A DNA stretch of 64,000 bases. Source: Streptomyces sp. R28. GTDB taxonomy: Bacteria > Actinomycetota > Actinomycetes > Streptomycetales > Streptomycetaceae. The translations under genes and the position numbers were made by a program. This document shows positions 34,192 through 44,789 of this stretch, in pieces (the first letter of the stretch is position 1; each line of letters opens with the position of its first letter). The notes below the pieces were generated by a model that saw nothing but the letters and a program-made list of their open reading frames with translations, was not told the origin of the DNA and did no database searches. The DNA lies in contig NZ_CP163439.1 in assembly GCF_041052385.1 (NCBI RefSeq), forward strand, positions 6,251,001 to 6,315,000. Reading direction: 5' to 3'.

Positions 34192-35837
34192 GCGCATCAG
34201 TCGTCCACAGCCTGTGGACAACCGCGGCCGACCCGATCTCGAAGATCGACGCGCCGAAGATCGAGTACGGACAACTGTCGCCCATTTTGATCATCGTCGG
34301 CGCGGCGATCGTCGGAGTGCTGATCGAGGCGGTCGTCCCGCGCAAGGCGCGTTACTACGCGCAGGTGTTCCTCTGCGTCGTGGCGCTGGTCGCGGCCTTC
34401 GCCGCAGTCGTGGCGCTGGCGGCCGGCGGGTACGCCACCACCAAGGCGGGCATCGCCGCGATGGGCGCGATCGCCGTCGACGGACCGGCCCTGTTCCTCC
34501 AGGGAACGATCCTGCTGTCGGGCCTTGTCGGCCTGTTCACCTTCGCCGAGCGGCGACTCGACCCGGCGGCGCACGGCAACAGGGTCGACTCCTTCGCCGC
34601 ACAGGCTGCCTCCGTGCCGGGCAGTGACAGCGAAAAGGCCGCCGTGAAGGCCGGGTTCACCACCACCGAGGTGTTCCCGCTGCTGATGTTCGCGGTCGCC
34701 GGCATGCTGATCTTCCCGGCGGCCAACGACCTGCTGACGCTGTTCATCGCCCTGGAAGTCTTCTCGCTCCCGCTGTACCTGATGTGCGCGCTGGCCCGCC
34801 GCAAGCGGATCATGTCGCAGGAGGCCGCGGTCAAGTACTTCCTGCTGGGTGCTTTCGCGTCCGCGTTCACGCTGTTCGGCATCGCGCTGCTGTACGGCTA
34901 CGCGGGCTCCGTGTCGTACGCGACGATCGCGCAGGTCGTCGACGGTACGGTGCCGGACGTCAGCCCGGCGCTCGCGGACACGATGGGCAACGACGCGCTG
35001 CTGCTGGTCGGCGCCGCGATGATCGTCATGGGCCTGCTGTTCAAGGTGGGCGCGGTGCCGTTCCACATGTGGACGCCGGACGTCTACCAGGGCGCGCCGA
35101 CGCCGGTGACCGGGTTCATGGCGGCGGCGACGAAGGTGGCGGCGTTCGGTGCGCTGCTGCGTCTGCTGTACGTCGTGCTGCCCGGTCTGCGCTGGGACTG
35201 GCGGCCGGTCATGTGGGGCGTGGCGATCGTCACCATGCTGGGCGGTGCGATCGTCGCGATCACGCAGACCGACATCAAGCGGCTGCTGGCGTACTCGTCG
35301 ATCGCGCACGCGGGCTTCATCCTCGCGGGTGTCATCGCGGCCACGCCGTCCGGAGTGTCGTCCGTCCTCTTCTACCTGGGTGCGTACTCCTTCGTGACCA
35401 TCGGCGCGTTCGCGGTGGTGACGCTGGTGCGCGACGCCGGCGGCGAGGCGACGCACCTGTCCAAGTGGGCCGGTCTGGGCCGCCGTTCGCCGCTGGTCGC
35501 GGCCGTGTTCGCGGTGTTCCTGCTGGCGTTCGCGGGCATTCCGCTGACCTCCGGCTTCGCCGGGAAGTTCGCCGTGTTCAAGGCGGCGGCGGAGGGCGGG
35601 GCCGGCCCGCTGGTCGTGGTCGGTGTGATCTCGTCCGCCATCGCGGCGTTCTTCTACATCCGCGTCATCGTGCTGATGTTCTTCAGCGAGCCGAGCCCGG
35701 AGGGGCCGACGGTCGCCGTGCCGTCGCCGCTGACGATGACGGCGATCGGGGTGGGCGTGGCGGTCACGCTGGTGCTGGGCGTGGCGCCGCAGTACTTCCT
35801 GGATCTCGCGAGTACGGCGGGGGTGTTCGTGCGCTGA
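34188..35837 (+). CDS. nuoN: NADH-quinone oxidoreductase subunit N
   Basis: The 549-residue subunit is the third antiporter-like pump and the last gene of the operon. It shows FHMWTPDVYQGAPTPVTGFM and KRLLAYSSIAHAGFILAGV. GTG start and 4-bp overlap with nuoM. A hairpin terminator follows within 70 bp. Confidence 0.96.
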   Translation: MSASVVHSLWTTAADPISKIDAPKIEYGQLSPILIIVGAAIVGVLIEAVVPRKARYYAQVFLCVVALVAAFAAVVALAAGGYATTKAGIAAMGAIAVDGPALFLQGTILLSGLVGLFTFAERRLDPAAHGNRVDSFAAQAASVPGSDSEKAAVKAGFTTTEVFPLLMFAVAGMLIFPAANDLLTLFIALEVFSLPLYLMCALARRKRIMSQEAAVKYFLLGAFASAFTLFGIALLYGYAGSVSYATIAQVVDGTVPDVSPALADTMGNDALLLVGAAMIVMGLLFKVGAVPFHMWTPDVYQGAPTPVTGFMAAATKVAAFGALLRLLYVVLPGLRWDWRPVMWGVAIVTMLGGAIVAITQTDIKRLLAYSSIAHAGFILAGVIAATPSGVSSVLFYLGAYSFVTIGAFAVVTLVRDAGGEATHLSKWAGLGRRSPLVAAVFAVFLLAFAGIPLTSGFAGKFAVFKAAAEGGAGPLVVVGVISSAIAAFFYIRVIVLMFFSEPSPEGPTVAVPSPLTMTAIGVGVAVTLVLGVAPQYFLDLASTAGVFVR

Positions 35838-35860
35838 CGAGGCGCTCGCTGTTGCCCATA

Positions 35861-35904
35861 CAGCAGCGGCCCGGCTCCCTCTGGGGTGTCGGGCCGCTGT
35901 GCTG
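35861..35904. terminator. Terminator after nuoN
   Basis: The core stem AGCGGCCCG (35865-35873) pairs with CGGGCCGCT (35890-35898), and outer CAG/CTG pairs extend it imperfectly to 35861-35904. It lies between nuoN and the convergent Uma2 gene, which ends 10 bp further on. Confidence 0.75.
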
Positions 35905-35913
35905 TGTGTGGGG

Positions 35914-36516
35914 CTACTGTTCCTTGTCGCGGCGCGTCTTGATCTGGGTCAGGTCCAGGTCGACGGGGAACGGAACGTCCACCTTCATCCGCTCGCGGAA
36001 GATTCCCACGCTGGTGTACGTACCGGTCGTGGGCTCCAGCTCGAAGGCGTGCACCGCCGCGCGGCCCTTCTCGTTCTCCACCCTCCAGTAGTGGGAGATC
36101 TTCGCGCGGGCGTACTTCAGCGGCTTGGTCTCGCGGTCCCGGGACACGGAGTCGGCCGAGACGACTTCGATGGCCAGGAGGACCGCTTCCGCCGGGAACC
36201 GCGTCTGCTCCGAGTCCTCCACGACGTCCTCGCGCACGACGATCACATCCGGCTCGGGCCGGTTCTGGCGGTCGATGTCGATCGTGAACTCGCGGATGAC
36301 TTCGAACTCCGCCGGGGCCAGGGACTGGAGCTGCCATTTGAAGAAGTCAACAGCGCGTTCGTGAAAGAGGGTCTGCGGACTCACGAAGACCAGGCTCCCG
36401 TCGATCAGTTCCGTGTGCGGAGGAAGATTCGGGAGGCGGTCCAGGTCGTCGGCGGTCCAGCCGCCTTCCGGCGGGGTCGGCCAGCTGGGCGTGGACGCCT
36501 TCGGTGCGACGCTCAT
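35914..36516 (-). CDS. Uma2 family putative nuclease
   Basis: The 200-residue protein has the Uma2 (DUF820) layout: TELIDGSLVFVSPQ, then the PD-(D/E)XK-like residues RPEPDVIVV and AIEVVSADSVSRDRETKPLKYA. It ends with HYWRVENE and a strand-rich tail. The fold suggests an endonuclease, but no cellular role is established and streptomycetes hold many scattered copies. It is convergent with nuoN and divergent from recQ. Confidence 0.85.
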   Translation of the reverse strand: MSVAPKASTPSWPTPPEGGWTADDLDRLPNLPPHTELIDGSLVFVSPQTLFHERAVDFFKWQLQSLAPAEFEVIREFTIDIDRQNRPEPDVIVVREDVVEDSEQTRFPAEAVLLAIEVVSADSVSRDRETKPLKYARAKISHYWRVENEKGRAAVHAFELEPTTGTYTSVGIFRERMKVDVPFPVDLDLTQIKTRRDKEQ

Positions 36517-36716
36517 CAGTGCTCCTATGGGACGGAGTCTCGCCGGTGCACTCAGACTATCCGCCGGAAACGGGCAGGTCTCCCGCGAACGTGTGAACGA
36601 CGGCCGTGTCCTTGACGCAGGGCGTGCGGAGCGACCTGTGGATAACTCCGGGACTGTCGGTCGTGGCCCCTATCGTGGATGCAGTGGTCGAGGGACGACG
36701 TACGGGGGACATGGCG

Positions 36717-38756
<2,040 letters not shown>

Positions 38757-38812
38757 AGGTCGGCAGCGGAGCTCGGCAGGTGCCGCGCGGGAACGCCCGC
38801 TCGGCAGGACGG

Positions 38813-39751
38813 TCAGGCCAGCGCCGTCAGCCCTGGAGCGAACGTGATCAGCAGCGGGAGCAGCGGCACCAGCGCTGCCAGCGTCGTCGTGAGGGCCCGG
38901 TGGCGGCGGCCCAGGCGCGGCGGCGGCTGGAGGAGGCGGTTGACGCGTTCGCCCAGGAGACGGTGGGTGGAGGCGCAGGAGAGCACGCCCCGGTGTTGGT
39001 TGAGCTCGATCAGGGCCAGTGCCGTCGTCAGGTGACCGCAGCGGCGGGACGCCGTGTCGTCGGCGGCCAGTTCGACGAGCCGGTGGGTCTGGTCGCAGAA
39101 GTGGGCGAACAACGGGATACGGGGGAAACCGGTGGCAAGCGCGGTGGAGAGGTACAGCAGCCAGTCGTGGCGAGCTTGGGCGTGGCCACGTTCATGGGTG
39201 AGGACGGCGTCGAGCTGGTGGTCGGTCAGGCGGTGCAGGGCGCCGGTGGTGACGATCAGCTGGGGCGGGCTGCCGGGCATCCACCAGGCGTCGGGGTACT
39301 CGTCCTCCAGCACCAGGAGCGGGCCGCGCGCCGAGCCGAGTCCTGCGGGCAGGTCGGGGGCGCGTTCGCGCAGGTGGGCCCTGGCCTGGCCGCGTCGCCG
39401 GCGCGCTTCGACGAGCTCGCGGGCCAGCATCGCGGTCGTCCAGGCGGCCCCGCAGGCCAGCAGCACGCTGAGGGTGGCCGCCCAGGCGGGCGCGGCCGAG
39501 AGGTCGTACGCCTCGGTCACCGACGGCGGCGCCGGAGCGAAGAGCTGGGTGCGCACCGCTCCGAAGACTGCGGCGGTGCCCAGGGCCAGGGCCGTCAGGC
39601 AGCACAGCAGGACGGTGGCGACCAGGCACTGCCACACCCAGAGCGCGACCACGGGTTCCTGTTCGGGCCAGGTGGCCCGGGTCAGTGCCCGGGGGACGGG
39701 CACGGCGGCCGTCAGGGCGACGATGCTCAACAGGAGCAGGCAGACGGTCAT
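38813..39751 (-). CDS. M56 family (BlaR1-like) membrane metallopeptidase
   Basis: The 312-residue protein has about four membrane segments and a zinc-peptidase motif, HERGH (in AVLTHERGHAQARHD). A downstream ELAADDTA carries the third ligand, as in BlaR1/MecR1 sensors. There is no extracellular penicillin-binding domain. Such genes usually sit beside a BlaI-type repressor, which is cut by the peptidase; none is adjacent here, and the nearest regulator is a GntR protein 205 bp upstream. Confidence 0.87.
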   Translation of the reverse strand: MTVCLLLLSIVALTAAVPVPRALTRATWPEQEPVVALWVWQCLVATVLLCCLTALALGTAAVFGAVRTQLFAPAPPSVTEAYDLSAAPAWAATLSVLLACGAAWTTAMLARELVEARRRRGQARAHLRERAPDLPAGLGSARGPLLVLEDEYPDAWWMPGSPPQLIVTTGALHRLTDHQLDAVLTHERGHAQARHDWLLYLSTALATGFPRIPLFAHFCDQTHRLVELAADDTASRRCGHLTTALALIELNQHRGVLSCASTHRLLGERVNRLLQPPPRLGRRHRALTTTLAALVPLLPLLITFAPGLTALA

Positions 39752-39956
39752 GCCAAGGGCTCCGGATCCTGGTCAGGGAAGGTGCGTGGGCGGCTTTACG
39801 GGGCGGTGGGCGATGAACGCACCACCCGCCGCCAGTCAGTATGACGGCGACGGTCGCCGGAGTCAGCGGGAAAGAGCCGCCGAACTCGCCGACGGGCACC
39901 ATGCGCACCCCGATATGGACGTCAACCGGCCGCCTGGCGTCGCTGTGCGGCACGGC

Positions 39957-40334
39957 CTACGCGCGCAGTGCCTCCCGGACCGCCGTCACCACCTCTGCGT
40001 CGTCCGCTCCCAGCGCACGCGCCTGATCTGCGAATTGCCGTGCCAGTGCGGCCAGTTCGGCTCGGTCAGGGCGGTGGACGCCCGTGGGGAGCGGGGCGAC
40101 GCGGGTACCCGCGCCTCGCCGGGTGCGGATCAGGGACGCTGCCTCCAGTTCGCGGTACGCCCGTGCCACGGTGCCCGTGGCCAGACCCAGGTCGGCGGCC
40201 AACTGCCGCACCGTCGGCAGGCGTTCGCCCTCCGCAAGGCGGCCGGTGGAGATCAGGGCGGCGAGCTGGGCCCGGATCTGTTCGTACGGCGGGACCGGGC
40301 TGGTCGTGTCGACGCGCAGGCCTGCCCCGCTCAT
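39957..40334 (-). CDS. GntR family transcriptional regulator (short, YtrA-like)
   Basis: The 125-residue protein has an N-terminal GntR winged helix (PPYEQIRAQLAALISTGRL, LPTVRQLAADLGLATGTVARAYRELEAASLI). Its tail is only about 50 residues, the size of the YtrA subgroup. YtrA-type regulators repress their own operons, which often encode transport or membrane functions. The ATG overlaps the stop of the upstream membrane gene (ATGA), so the two are translated together. A 37-bp perfect inverted repeat upstream of that operon is the likely binding site. Confidence 0.9.
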   Translation of the reverse strand: MSGAGLRVDTTSPVPPYEQIRAQLAALISTGRLAEGERLPTVRQLAADLGLATGTVARAYRELEAASLIRTRRGAGTRVAPLPTGVHRPDRAELAALARQFADQARALGADDAEVVTAVREALRA

Positions 40335-41128
40335 CGGCGGTCGGTTCCGCTGCTGCCGGCCCGACGGCCCCGCCATGCCGTCGCCCGCGGCGAGATGATC
40401 GTGAACAGGCACCACGGCGCGGTGAGCAGGGCCAGCAGGCCCAGCGGCCACAGCACCACGTTCGCGGCCGTCCCCACGGCACCGTCGCAGGTCGTGCTCA
40501 TCAGCGCGCCCGAGGCCGTCGATGCCGCGCCCAGCAGGGACGACGAGATCACCAGGCCCCAGGCGGCGACGATCGCCAACGTCCGGTCGCGGCGGGACTG
40601 TTCGTCGCCGGGACGGGTCGCGATGCGCCGCAGGGACCAGCCGCAGGCGGCCGTGGAGAGGGCGAGGGAGGCCAGGATGGGAAGGCCGTAGTAGAGGCCG
40701 GGCCAAGGGGAGTGCGACTGAGTCACGCCCCGGCAGGTCACCGTGAGCGCGCGCCCTGCACGGCCCAGGTCGTCCGGCGACGCCACCGCGGCCGCGGCCG
40801 TCAGCAGGACGACCAGTGCGGCCGCGAGGCCGAGCAGCAGGGGGGTCATCCGGGGCGGCACGTAGTCGCGGACCCGGCGTGGAGTGAGGCCCGCCGTGCG
40901 TACGGCGCCCCGGCGCGGCGCGGTCAGTGCGTCGCCCAGCAGCACTCCGGCCACCGCGCACAGGCCGAAGGCGAGGATGGCGTAGAGGGTGCCCTCCCCG
41001 TCGTTCAGGGGCTGCAGCCAGCGGGAGGCCAGCACTCCGACGGCCAGGCCGGTCCAGCGGGCGTAGCGGTCGACGGGCACGCGGGACGCGGGTGCCGACG
41101 CGGAAGGGCGCGAACCGAGTTCGAGCAT
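40331..41128 (-). CDS. Multi-pass membrane protein co-transcribed with a GntR regulator
   Basis: I do not recognise the family. The 265-residue protein has about six membrane segments (for example TLYAILAFGLCAVAGVLLG and NVVLWPLGLLALLTAPWCLF) and a conserved-looking loop with CRGVTQSHSPWPGLYYGLP. It overlaps the GntR gene by 4 bp. The start is uncertain: the ATG at 41128 is chosen, a GTG at 41137 is also possible, and longer frames would run through the operator. Confidence 0.7.
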   Translation of the reverse strand: MLELGSRPSASAPASRVPVDRYARWTGLAVGVLASRWLQPLNDGEGTLYAILAFGLCAVAGVLLGDALTAPRRGAVRTAGLTPRRVRDYVPPRMTPLLLGLAAALVVLLTAAAAVASPDDLGRAGRALTVTCRGVTQSHSPWPGLYYGLPILASLALSTAACGWSLRRIATRPGDEQSRRDRTLAIVAAWGLVISSSLLGAASTASGALMSTTCDGAVGTAANVVLWPLGLLALLTAPWCLFTIISPRATAWRGRRAGSSGTDRR

Positions 41129-41179
41129 GAGAGACACAGACCCCCGTGGAGACGACTGGTACGCAGACTTGTGCGCGAC

Positions 41180-41216
41180 CTTGTACTCACCACTTGTATC
41201 AAGTGGTGAGTACAAG
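41180..41216. promoter_or_regulatory. 37-bp perfect inverted repeat, probable GntR operator
   Basis: Two perfect 17-bp arms (CTTGTACTCACCACTTG at 41180-41196 and its complement at 41200-41216) flank a 3-bp centre. The repeat lies 52 bp upstream of the membrane protein-GntR operon start, where the promoter should be. Such perfect symmetry fits a dimeric regulator binding one or two overlapping sites; autorepression by the GntR protein is the simplest reading. Confidence 0.8.
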
Positions 41217-41239
41217 ATGCGGCCTCCTGGGGCTTTGTG

Positions 41240-42463
41240 TCAACTGCTTGCTACAACTTGCCCGGTGACCTCTCCCAGCCCCACCCGAACCCCGCCCTGC
41301 CCCGGAGCCCAGGCGGACAGTGTCACCACATCGCCGTCCTCCAGGAACGTCCGCTTGCCGTCCGGGAGTTCGAGGGCGTCGCGCCCGTTCCACGTCAGCT
41401 CCAGCAGTGACCCCCGCTGGCCTTCCGTCGAGCCGCTCACGGTGCCCGAGCCGTAAAGGTCGCCGGTGCGCAGTGAGGCGCCGTTCACGGTCATGTGGGC
41501 GAGTTGCTGGGCGGCCGTCCAGTACATGGTGGAGAAGGGGGGCTCGGAGACCACGTGGCCGTTGATCGAAACGGAGATCCGCAGGTCGTAGCCGCCGGGT
41601 TCCGTTTCGGAGCCGGAGTCGTCCAGGTACGGCAGCAGCGGGTGCGTCCGCTCCGGCGGTGCCACCTGTGCCTCCTCCAGGGCGTCCAGCGGGGTGATCC
41701 AGGCTGACACCGACGTGGCGAAGGACTTGCCGAGGAACGGGCCGAGGGGGACGTACTCCCAGGCCTGGAGGTCGCGCGCCGACCAGTCGTTCAACAGGCA
41801 GAGGCCGAAGACGTGCTCCCGGAAGTCGCCCAGCGCCACCGGCCTGCCCATCTCCGACGGCACGCCGACCACGAAACCGACCTCCGCCTCGATGTCCAGG
41901 CGGACCGACGGGCCGAAGACCGGGGCCGGATCGGCGGCGGCCTTGCGCTGGCCGGAGGGTCGTACGACGTCCGTGCCGGACACCACCACCGTGCCCGAGC
42001 GGCCGTGGTAACCGATCGGCAGGTGCTTCCAGTTGGGGGTCAGGGAGTCCGCCGCGTCGGGGCGGAAGATCTGGCCGACGTTCCGGGCGTGGTTCTCGGA
42101 GGCGTAGAAGTCGACGTAGTCCGCGACCTCGAAGGGGAGGTGCAGAGTCACCGAGGACAGCGGGTGGAGGAGGTCCGCGATGGCCTCCTGGTGGGCCGGG
42201 ACCGTCACCCACGCCGTCAGTGCGCGCCGTACGTCCGACCAGGTGGTGCGGCCCGCGGCGAGCAGCGGGTTCAGGGAGTCCTGGGCGAGCAGCGGGGCGT
42301 AGGGCGAGCCGAGCGCGTACGCCGCCTTGCCCGCGTCGAGGACGTGGTCGCCGAGCCGGACGCCGACCCGGCGTGCGGAGTCCGTGCCGGGGAGGGAGAA
42401 GACACCGTACGGAAGGTTGTGCGTGCCGAAGGGGTCGCCCTCGGGGAGATCGAAGGGGGGCAT
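41240..42463 (-). CDS. fahA: Fumarylacetoacetase
   Basis: The 407-residue protein matches fumarylacetoacetate hydrolase: a PPFDLPEGDPFGTHNLPYGVFS start, VDFYASENHARNVGQIFRP, IGYHGRSGTVVVSG, and metal-site residues in DIEAEVGFVVG and LLNDWSARDLQAWEYVPLGPF. It performs the last step of tyrosine and homogentisate breakdown, releasing fumarate and acetoacetate. No other pathway gene is adjacent. The ATG at 42463 is preferred; the ATG at 42484 overlaps a palindrome. Confidence 0.95.
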   Translation of the reverse strand: MPPFDLPEGDPFGTHNLPYGVFSLPGTDSARRVGVRLGDHVLDAGKAAYALGSPYAPLLAQDSLNPLLAAGRTTWSDVRRALTAWVTVPAHQEAIADLLHPLSSVTLHLPFEVADYVDFYASENHARNVGQIFRPDAADSLTPNWKHLPIGYHGRSGTVVVSGTDVVRPSGQRKAAADPAPVFGPSVRLDIEAEVGFVVGVPSEMGRPVALGDFREHVFGLCLLNDWSARDLQAWEYVPLGPFLGKSFATSVSAWITPLDALEEAQVAPPERTHPLLPYLDDSGSETEPGGYDLRISVSINGHVVSEPPFSTMYWTAAQQLAHMTVNGASLRTGDLYGSGTVSGSTEGQRGSLLELTWNGRDALELPDGKRTFLEDGDVVTLSAWAPGQGGVRVGLGEVTGQVVASS

Positions 42464-42481
42464 GGGGTGCTGCCTCACTCT

Positions 42482-42496
42482 CATACGCTCCGTATG
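42482..42496. promoter_or_regulatory. Small palindrome before fahA
   Basis: CATACG (42482-42487) and CGTATG (42491-42496) flank 3 bp, 19 bp upstream of the fahA start. The position suits an operator, but the regulator is unknown. Confidence 0.35.
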
Positions 42497-42858
42497 CCAT
42501 GTGGTCGGGCCACACGTTACGGGTGAGACGCCTGTCTTGGGCAGTGCGGAGTTTCGCGTCGCCCAGGGCGACGAATCTGCTGGTCGCCGCACTCGTCCGA
42601 CGTACAGGCGGCCCCTGGCGCGGGAGGCACGAACCGCGCGGCCGTCGCCGTCACCGACATGTTCAACCGCGTCAACACACCATCAAGGAGCCTGCGAACA
42701 CCACGTGGGGGTGAAATCGCAACCAGTGGAGGGAAGTTGCGGGGTGGAGGCGAACGCGGAAACAGCAGCGGAACCGGAACTGCTGTCAACACATGTGAAC
42801 ACAGCAGCCGTCCGGTTCACATCGAGTCGATGGGGCGTCCTGTCCGTATTCTCTGATC
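42497..42858. other. Intergenic region between divergent fahA and HAD hydrolase
   Basis: No convincing gene was found. One inverted repeat, CTGCTGT (42780-42786) with ACAGCAG (42801-42807), encloses CACATGTG. It lies 52 bp before the HAD gene and may be an operator or short stem-loop. The rest is unremarkable. Confidence 0.5.
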
Positions 42859-43689
42859 ATGGCCCCACCCATCGCATATTCACTCATCGCCACTGACCTG
42901 GACGGGACGCTGCTGCGCGGCGACGACACGCTCTCGGACCGGTCCCTCGACGCGCTCGCGCAGGTGGCGGCGGCCGGTGCCCAGCACCTTGTCGTGACGG
43001 GACGGCCCGCGCCCAGAGTGCGGCCGCTCCTCGACATCCTGGGCAGCAGGGGGCTCGCGGTGTGCGGACAGGGCGCGCAGTTGTACGACGCCGGCGCGGA
43101 CCGTCTGCTGTGGTCCGTCACCCTGGACCGGGAGTTGGCGGAGACCGCGCTCGGCAAGATCGAGGCCGAGGTGGGTCAGGTGTACGCGGCCGCCGACCAG
43201 GACGGTGTCGACGGGCTCACGCTCATCGAGCCCGGGTATCTGATGCCCCACCCCACCCTGCCCGCCGTCCGCGTCCGGCACCGCGACGACCTGTGGTGCG
43301 AGCCGATCAGCAAAGTGCTGCTGCGCCATCCCACCCTCTCCGATGACGAGTTGGCCGCGACGGCGCGCGCGGTGGTCGGATCCCTGGCGACGGTCACCAT
43401 GTCGGGGCCGGGCACCGTCGAACTCCAGCCATGCGGCATCACCAAGGCGACCGGTCTCGCGCTCGCCGCCGAGCATCTGGGCCTCGGCGCGCACGAGACC
43501 ATCGCCTTCGGCGACATGCCGAACGACATCCCGATGTTCGACTGGGCCGCCCGCGGTGTCGCGATGGCCAACGCGCACCCCGAACTCAAGGCGGTCGCCG
43601 ACGAGATCACCCTCTCGAACGAGGACGACGGCATCGCCGTCGTCCTCGAGAGACTGTTCGCGGGGAGCCTGGTCGACTTCGCCCAGTAG
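42859..43689 (+). CDS. HAD family phosphatase (Cof type)
   Basis: The 276-residue protein has the HAD motifs ATDLDGTLL (nucleophile Asp near residue 11), VVTGRPAPRV (motif II), and GFGDMPNDIPMFDWA-like IAFGDMPNDIPMF (motif IV) with the large Cof-type cap between. It probably removes phosphate from a sugar phosphate or a flavin-type metabolite; the substrate is not predictable. It is convergent with the LysM gene. Confidence 0.92.
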   Translation: MAPPIAYSLIATDLDGTLLRGDDTLSDRSLDALAQVAAAGAQHLVVTGRPAPRVRPLLDILGSRGLAVCGQGAQLYDAGADRLLWSVTLDRELAETALGKIEAEVGQVYAAADQDGVDGLTLIEPGYLMPHPTLPAVRVRHRDDLWCEPISKVLLRHPTLSDDELAATARAVVGSLATVTMSGPGTVELQPCGITKATGLALAAEHLGLGAHETIAFGDMPNDIPMFDWAARGVAMANAHPELKAVADEITLSNEDDGIAVVLERLFAGSLVDFAQ

Positions 43690-43723
43690 TGCCCGTTCTT
43701 CGACCAGTAAGGAATGGTTTCGC

Positions 43724-44494
43724 CTAGTAGGGACCGTTCACGTTGTCGATCGAGCCGTACCGCGCGGCCGCGTAGTTGCACGCGGCCGTGATGTTCGCGA
43801 CCGGGTCGAAGGGGTCGTAGACCGTCCCCGGCACGTGGTAGGCCGCGAAGGTGGGATCGATGACCTGCAGGAGGCCCTTGGAGGGGGTGCCCGCCGCGGC
43901 GTTGGAGTCCCAACCGTTGATGGCGGCCGGGTTACCGGACGACTCGCGCATGACGTTGCGGTAAATGCCGTCGTATGAACCGGGAATTCCGTTTTGTGCC
44001 ATGATGTCCAGCGCATTGCGGATCCAGCCGTCGAGGTTGTCCGGGTACGACTTCACGGAGGCCGTGGTGGCATGGGCGACGGCGGACTTCTTGGCCGGCG
44101 CGGACGCCTTGTCGGCCGTCTTGCTCGCGGTGCCGGCCTTCGTCGCGCGGACCTTCAGGTCGAGGCCCGGGTGGATCAGCCTGGGGTTATCGCCGACGGC
44201 CTTGCGGTTGTCCTTGTAGAGCTGCCGCCAGCCGCCCTGTGCGTCGTACCGGTCCGCGATGCCGTAGAGCGAGTCGCCCTTCTTCGTGGTGTAGGTGACG
44301 GACTTGGTCTTCGCCGCGGACGGCGCGGACTGCGGCGCCGTCTGCGCGACGGCGGGGGCCTGGGCCGGCTGTGCGGCGCTCGCGGTGGTCGCGCTCAGGA
44401 GCGGGAGGGCGAGGGCGGCGGTACCGGTTCCGGCTGCGATGACGTGCCGGGTGAGGGGGCTGGTTCTGGGGCGGCGGTGCTTGCCTCGGGCCAT
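43724..44494 (-). CDS. LysM and lysozyme-like (SLT) secreted cell-wall protein
   Basis: The 256-residue protein has a signal peptide (cleavage near residue 41), a LysM peptidoglycan-binding domain (about 66-115, YTTKKGDSLYGIADRY), a Lys/Ala linker and a C-terminal lytic-transglycosylase-like domain. Its probable catalytic Glu184 lies in NVMRESSGNPAAINGWD. It likely trims glycan strands outside the cell. A c-di-AMP riboswitch in its leader indicates control by c-di-AMP, as known for several streptomycete wall hydrolases. Confidence 0.9.
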   Translation of the reverse strand: MARGKHRRPRTSPLTRHVIAAGTGTAALALPLLSATTASAAQPAQAPAVAQTAPQSAPSAAKTKSVTYTTKKGDSLYGIADRYDAQGGWRQLYKDNRKAVGDNPRLIHPGLDLKVRATKAGTASKTADKASAPAKKSAVAHATTASVKSYPDNLDGWIRNALDIMAQNGIPGSYDGIYRNVMRESSGNPAAINGWDSNAAAGTPSKGLLQVIDPTFAAYHVPGTVYDPFDPVANITAACNYAAARYGSIDNVNGPY

Positions 44495-44504
44495 GGCGCT
44501 GTTC

Positions 44505-44665
44505 CTCTCCGACGCCTGCGAGGTGAGCTGTCGGGTTCGGGCGAGAGATGCCCGGCCGCGCCGCCGTGCGGTGGCGCGGACTTCACCCCGAGCCGGCCCG
44601 GTGCGCCATCAAGGCGTCCGGTCCGGCGGCTTACCTGGGTCCCCCGCTCCTGCCGTTCTTGAGTG
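44505..44665 (-). ncRNA. c-di-AMP riboswitch (ydaO/yuaA element)
   Basis: In order on the minus strand: GCGGGGGACCCAGG (about 44648-44635), GGGGTGAAG (44589-44581) and CCGAACCCGACAGCTCACC (about 44540-44522), followed by TCGCAGGCG. These are the conserved blocks of the ydaO element (Rfam RF00379), in the right order and spacing. The element ends about 10 nt before the start of the LysM/lysozyme-like gene. Exact boundaries are approximate. In this class c-di-AMP binding usually turns expression off. Confidence 0.85.
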
Positions 44666-44724
44666 AGTACGTAGGTGGATGACTCGGGCGGCGGCAGGAT
44701 TAGGCGTCCGCCCGACTGAGCGGG

Positions 44725-44754
44725 AACGTATGCGAGAGCACATGCCCGGAACAA
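44725..44754 (-). promoter_or_regulatory. Probable promoter of the riboswitch transcript
   Basis: On the minus strand TTGTTC (44754-44749) and TACGTT (44730-44725) are separated by 18 nt, and a start near 44718 would place the riboswitch within the first 60 nt or so of the RNA. Pattern evidence only. Confidence 0.4.
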
Positions 44755-44757
44755 GTG

Positions 44758-44789
44758 CCATGGTCACCTGTCGTGCCGGTTGACCATGG
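44758..44789. promoter_or_regulatory. Inverted repeat upstream of the riboswitch promoter
   Basis: CCATGGTCA (44758-44766) and TGACCATGG (44781-44789) are perfect 9-bp arms around a 14-bp spacer, about three helical turns in all and directly upstream of the proposed -35. This is the placement expected for an activator or a second layer of control. Confidence 0.5.

Noticed and set aside
39752..39956. Possible small gene between the M56 peptidase and GntR genes
   Set aside because: The open frame runs on as a shadow of the peptidase gene and shows no recognisable protein.
41137..41215. Longer form of the six-pass membrane protein starting within the inverted repeat
   Set aside because: It would need a TTG start inside a 37-bp operator and adds no membrane or domain sequence.
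42517..42792. 91-residue frame on the minus strand upstream of fahA
   Set aside because: No domain, skewed composition and no good ribosome site; it lies in a region with regulatory palindromes.
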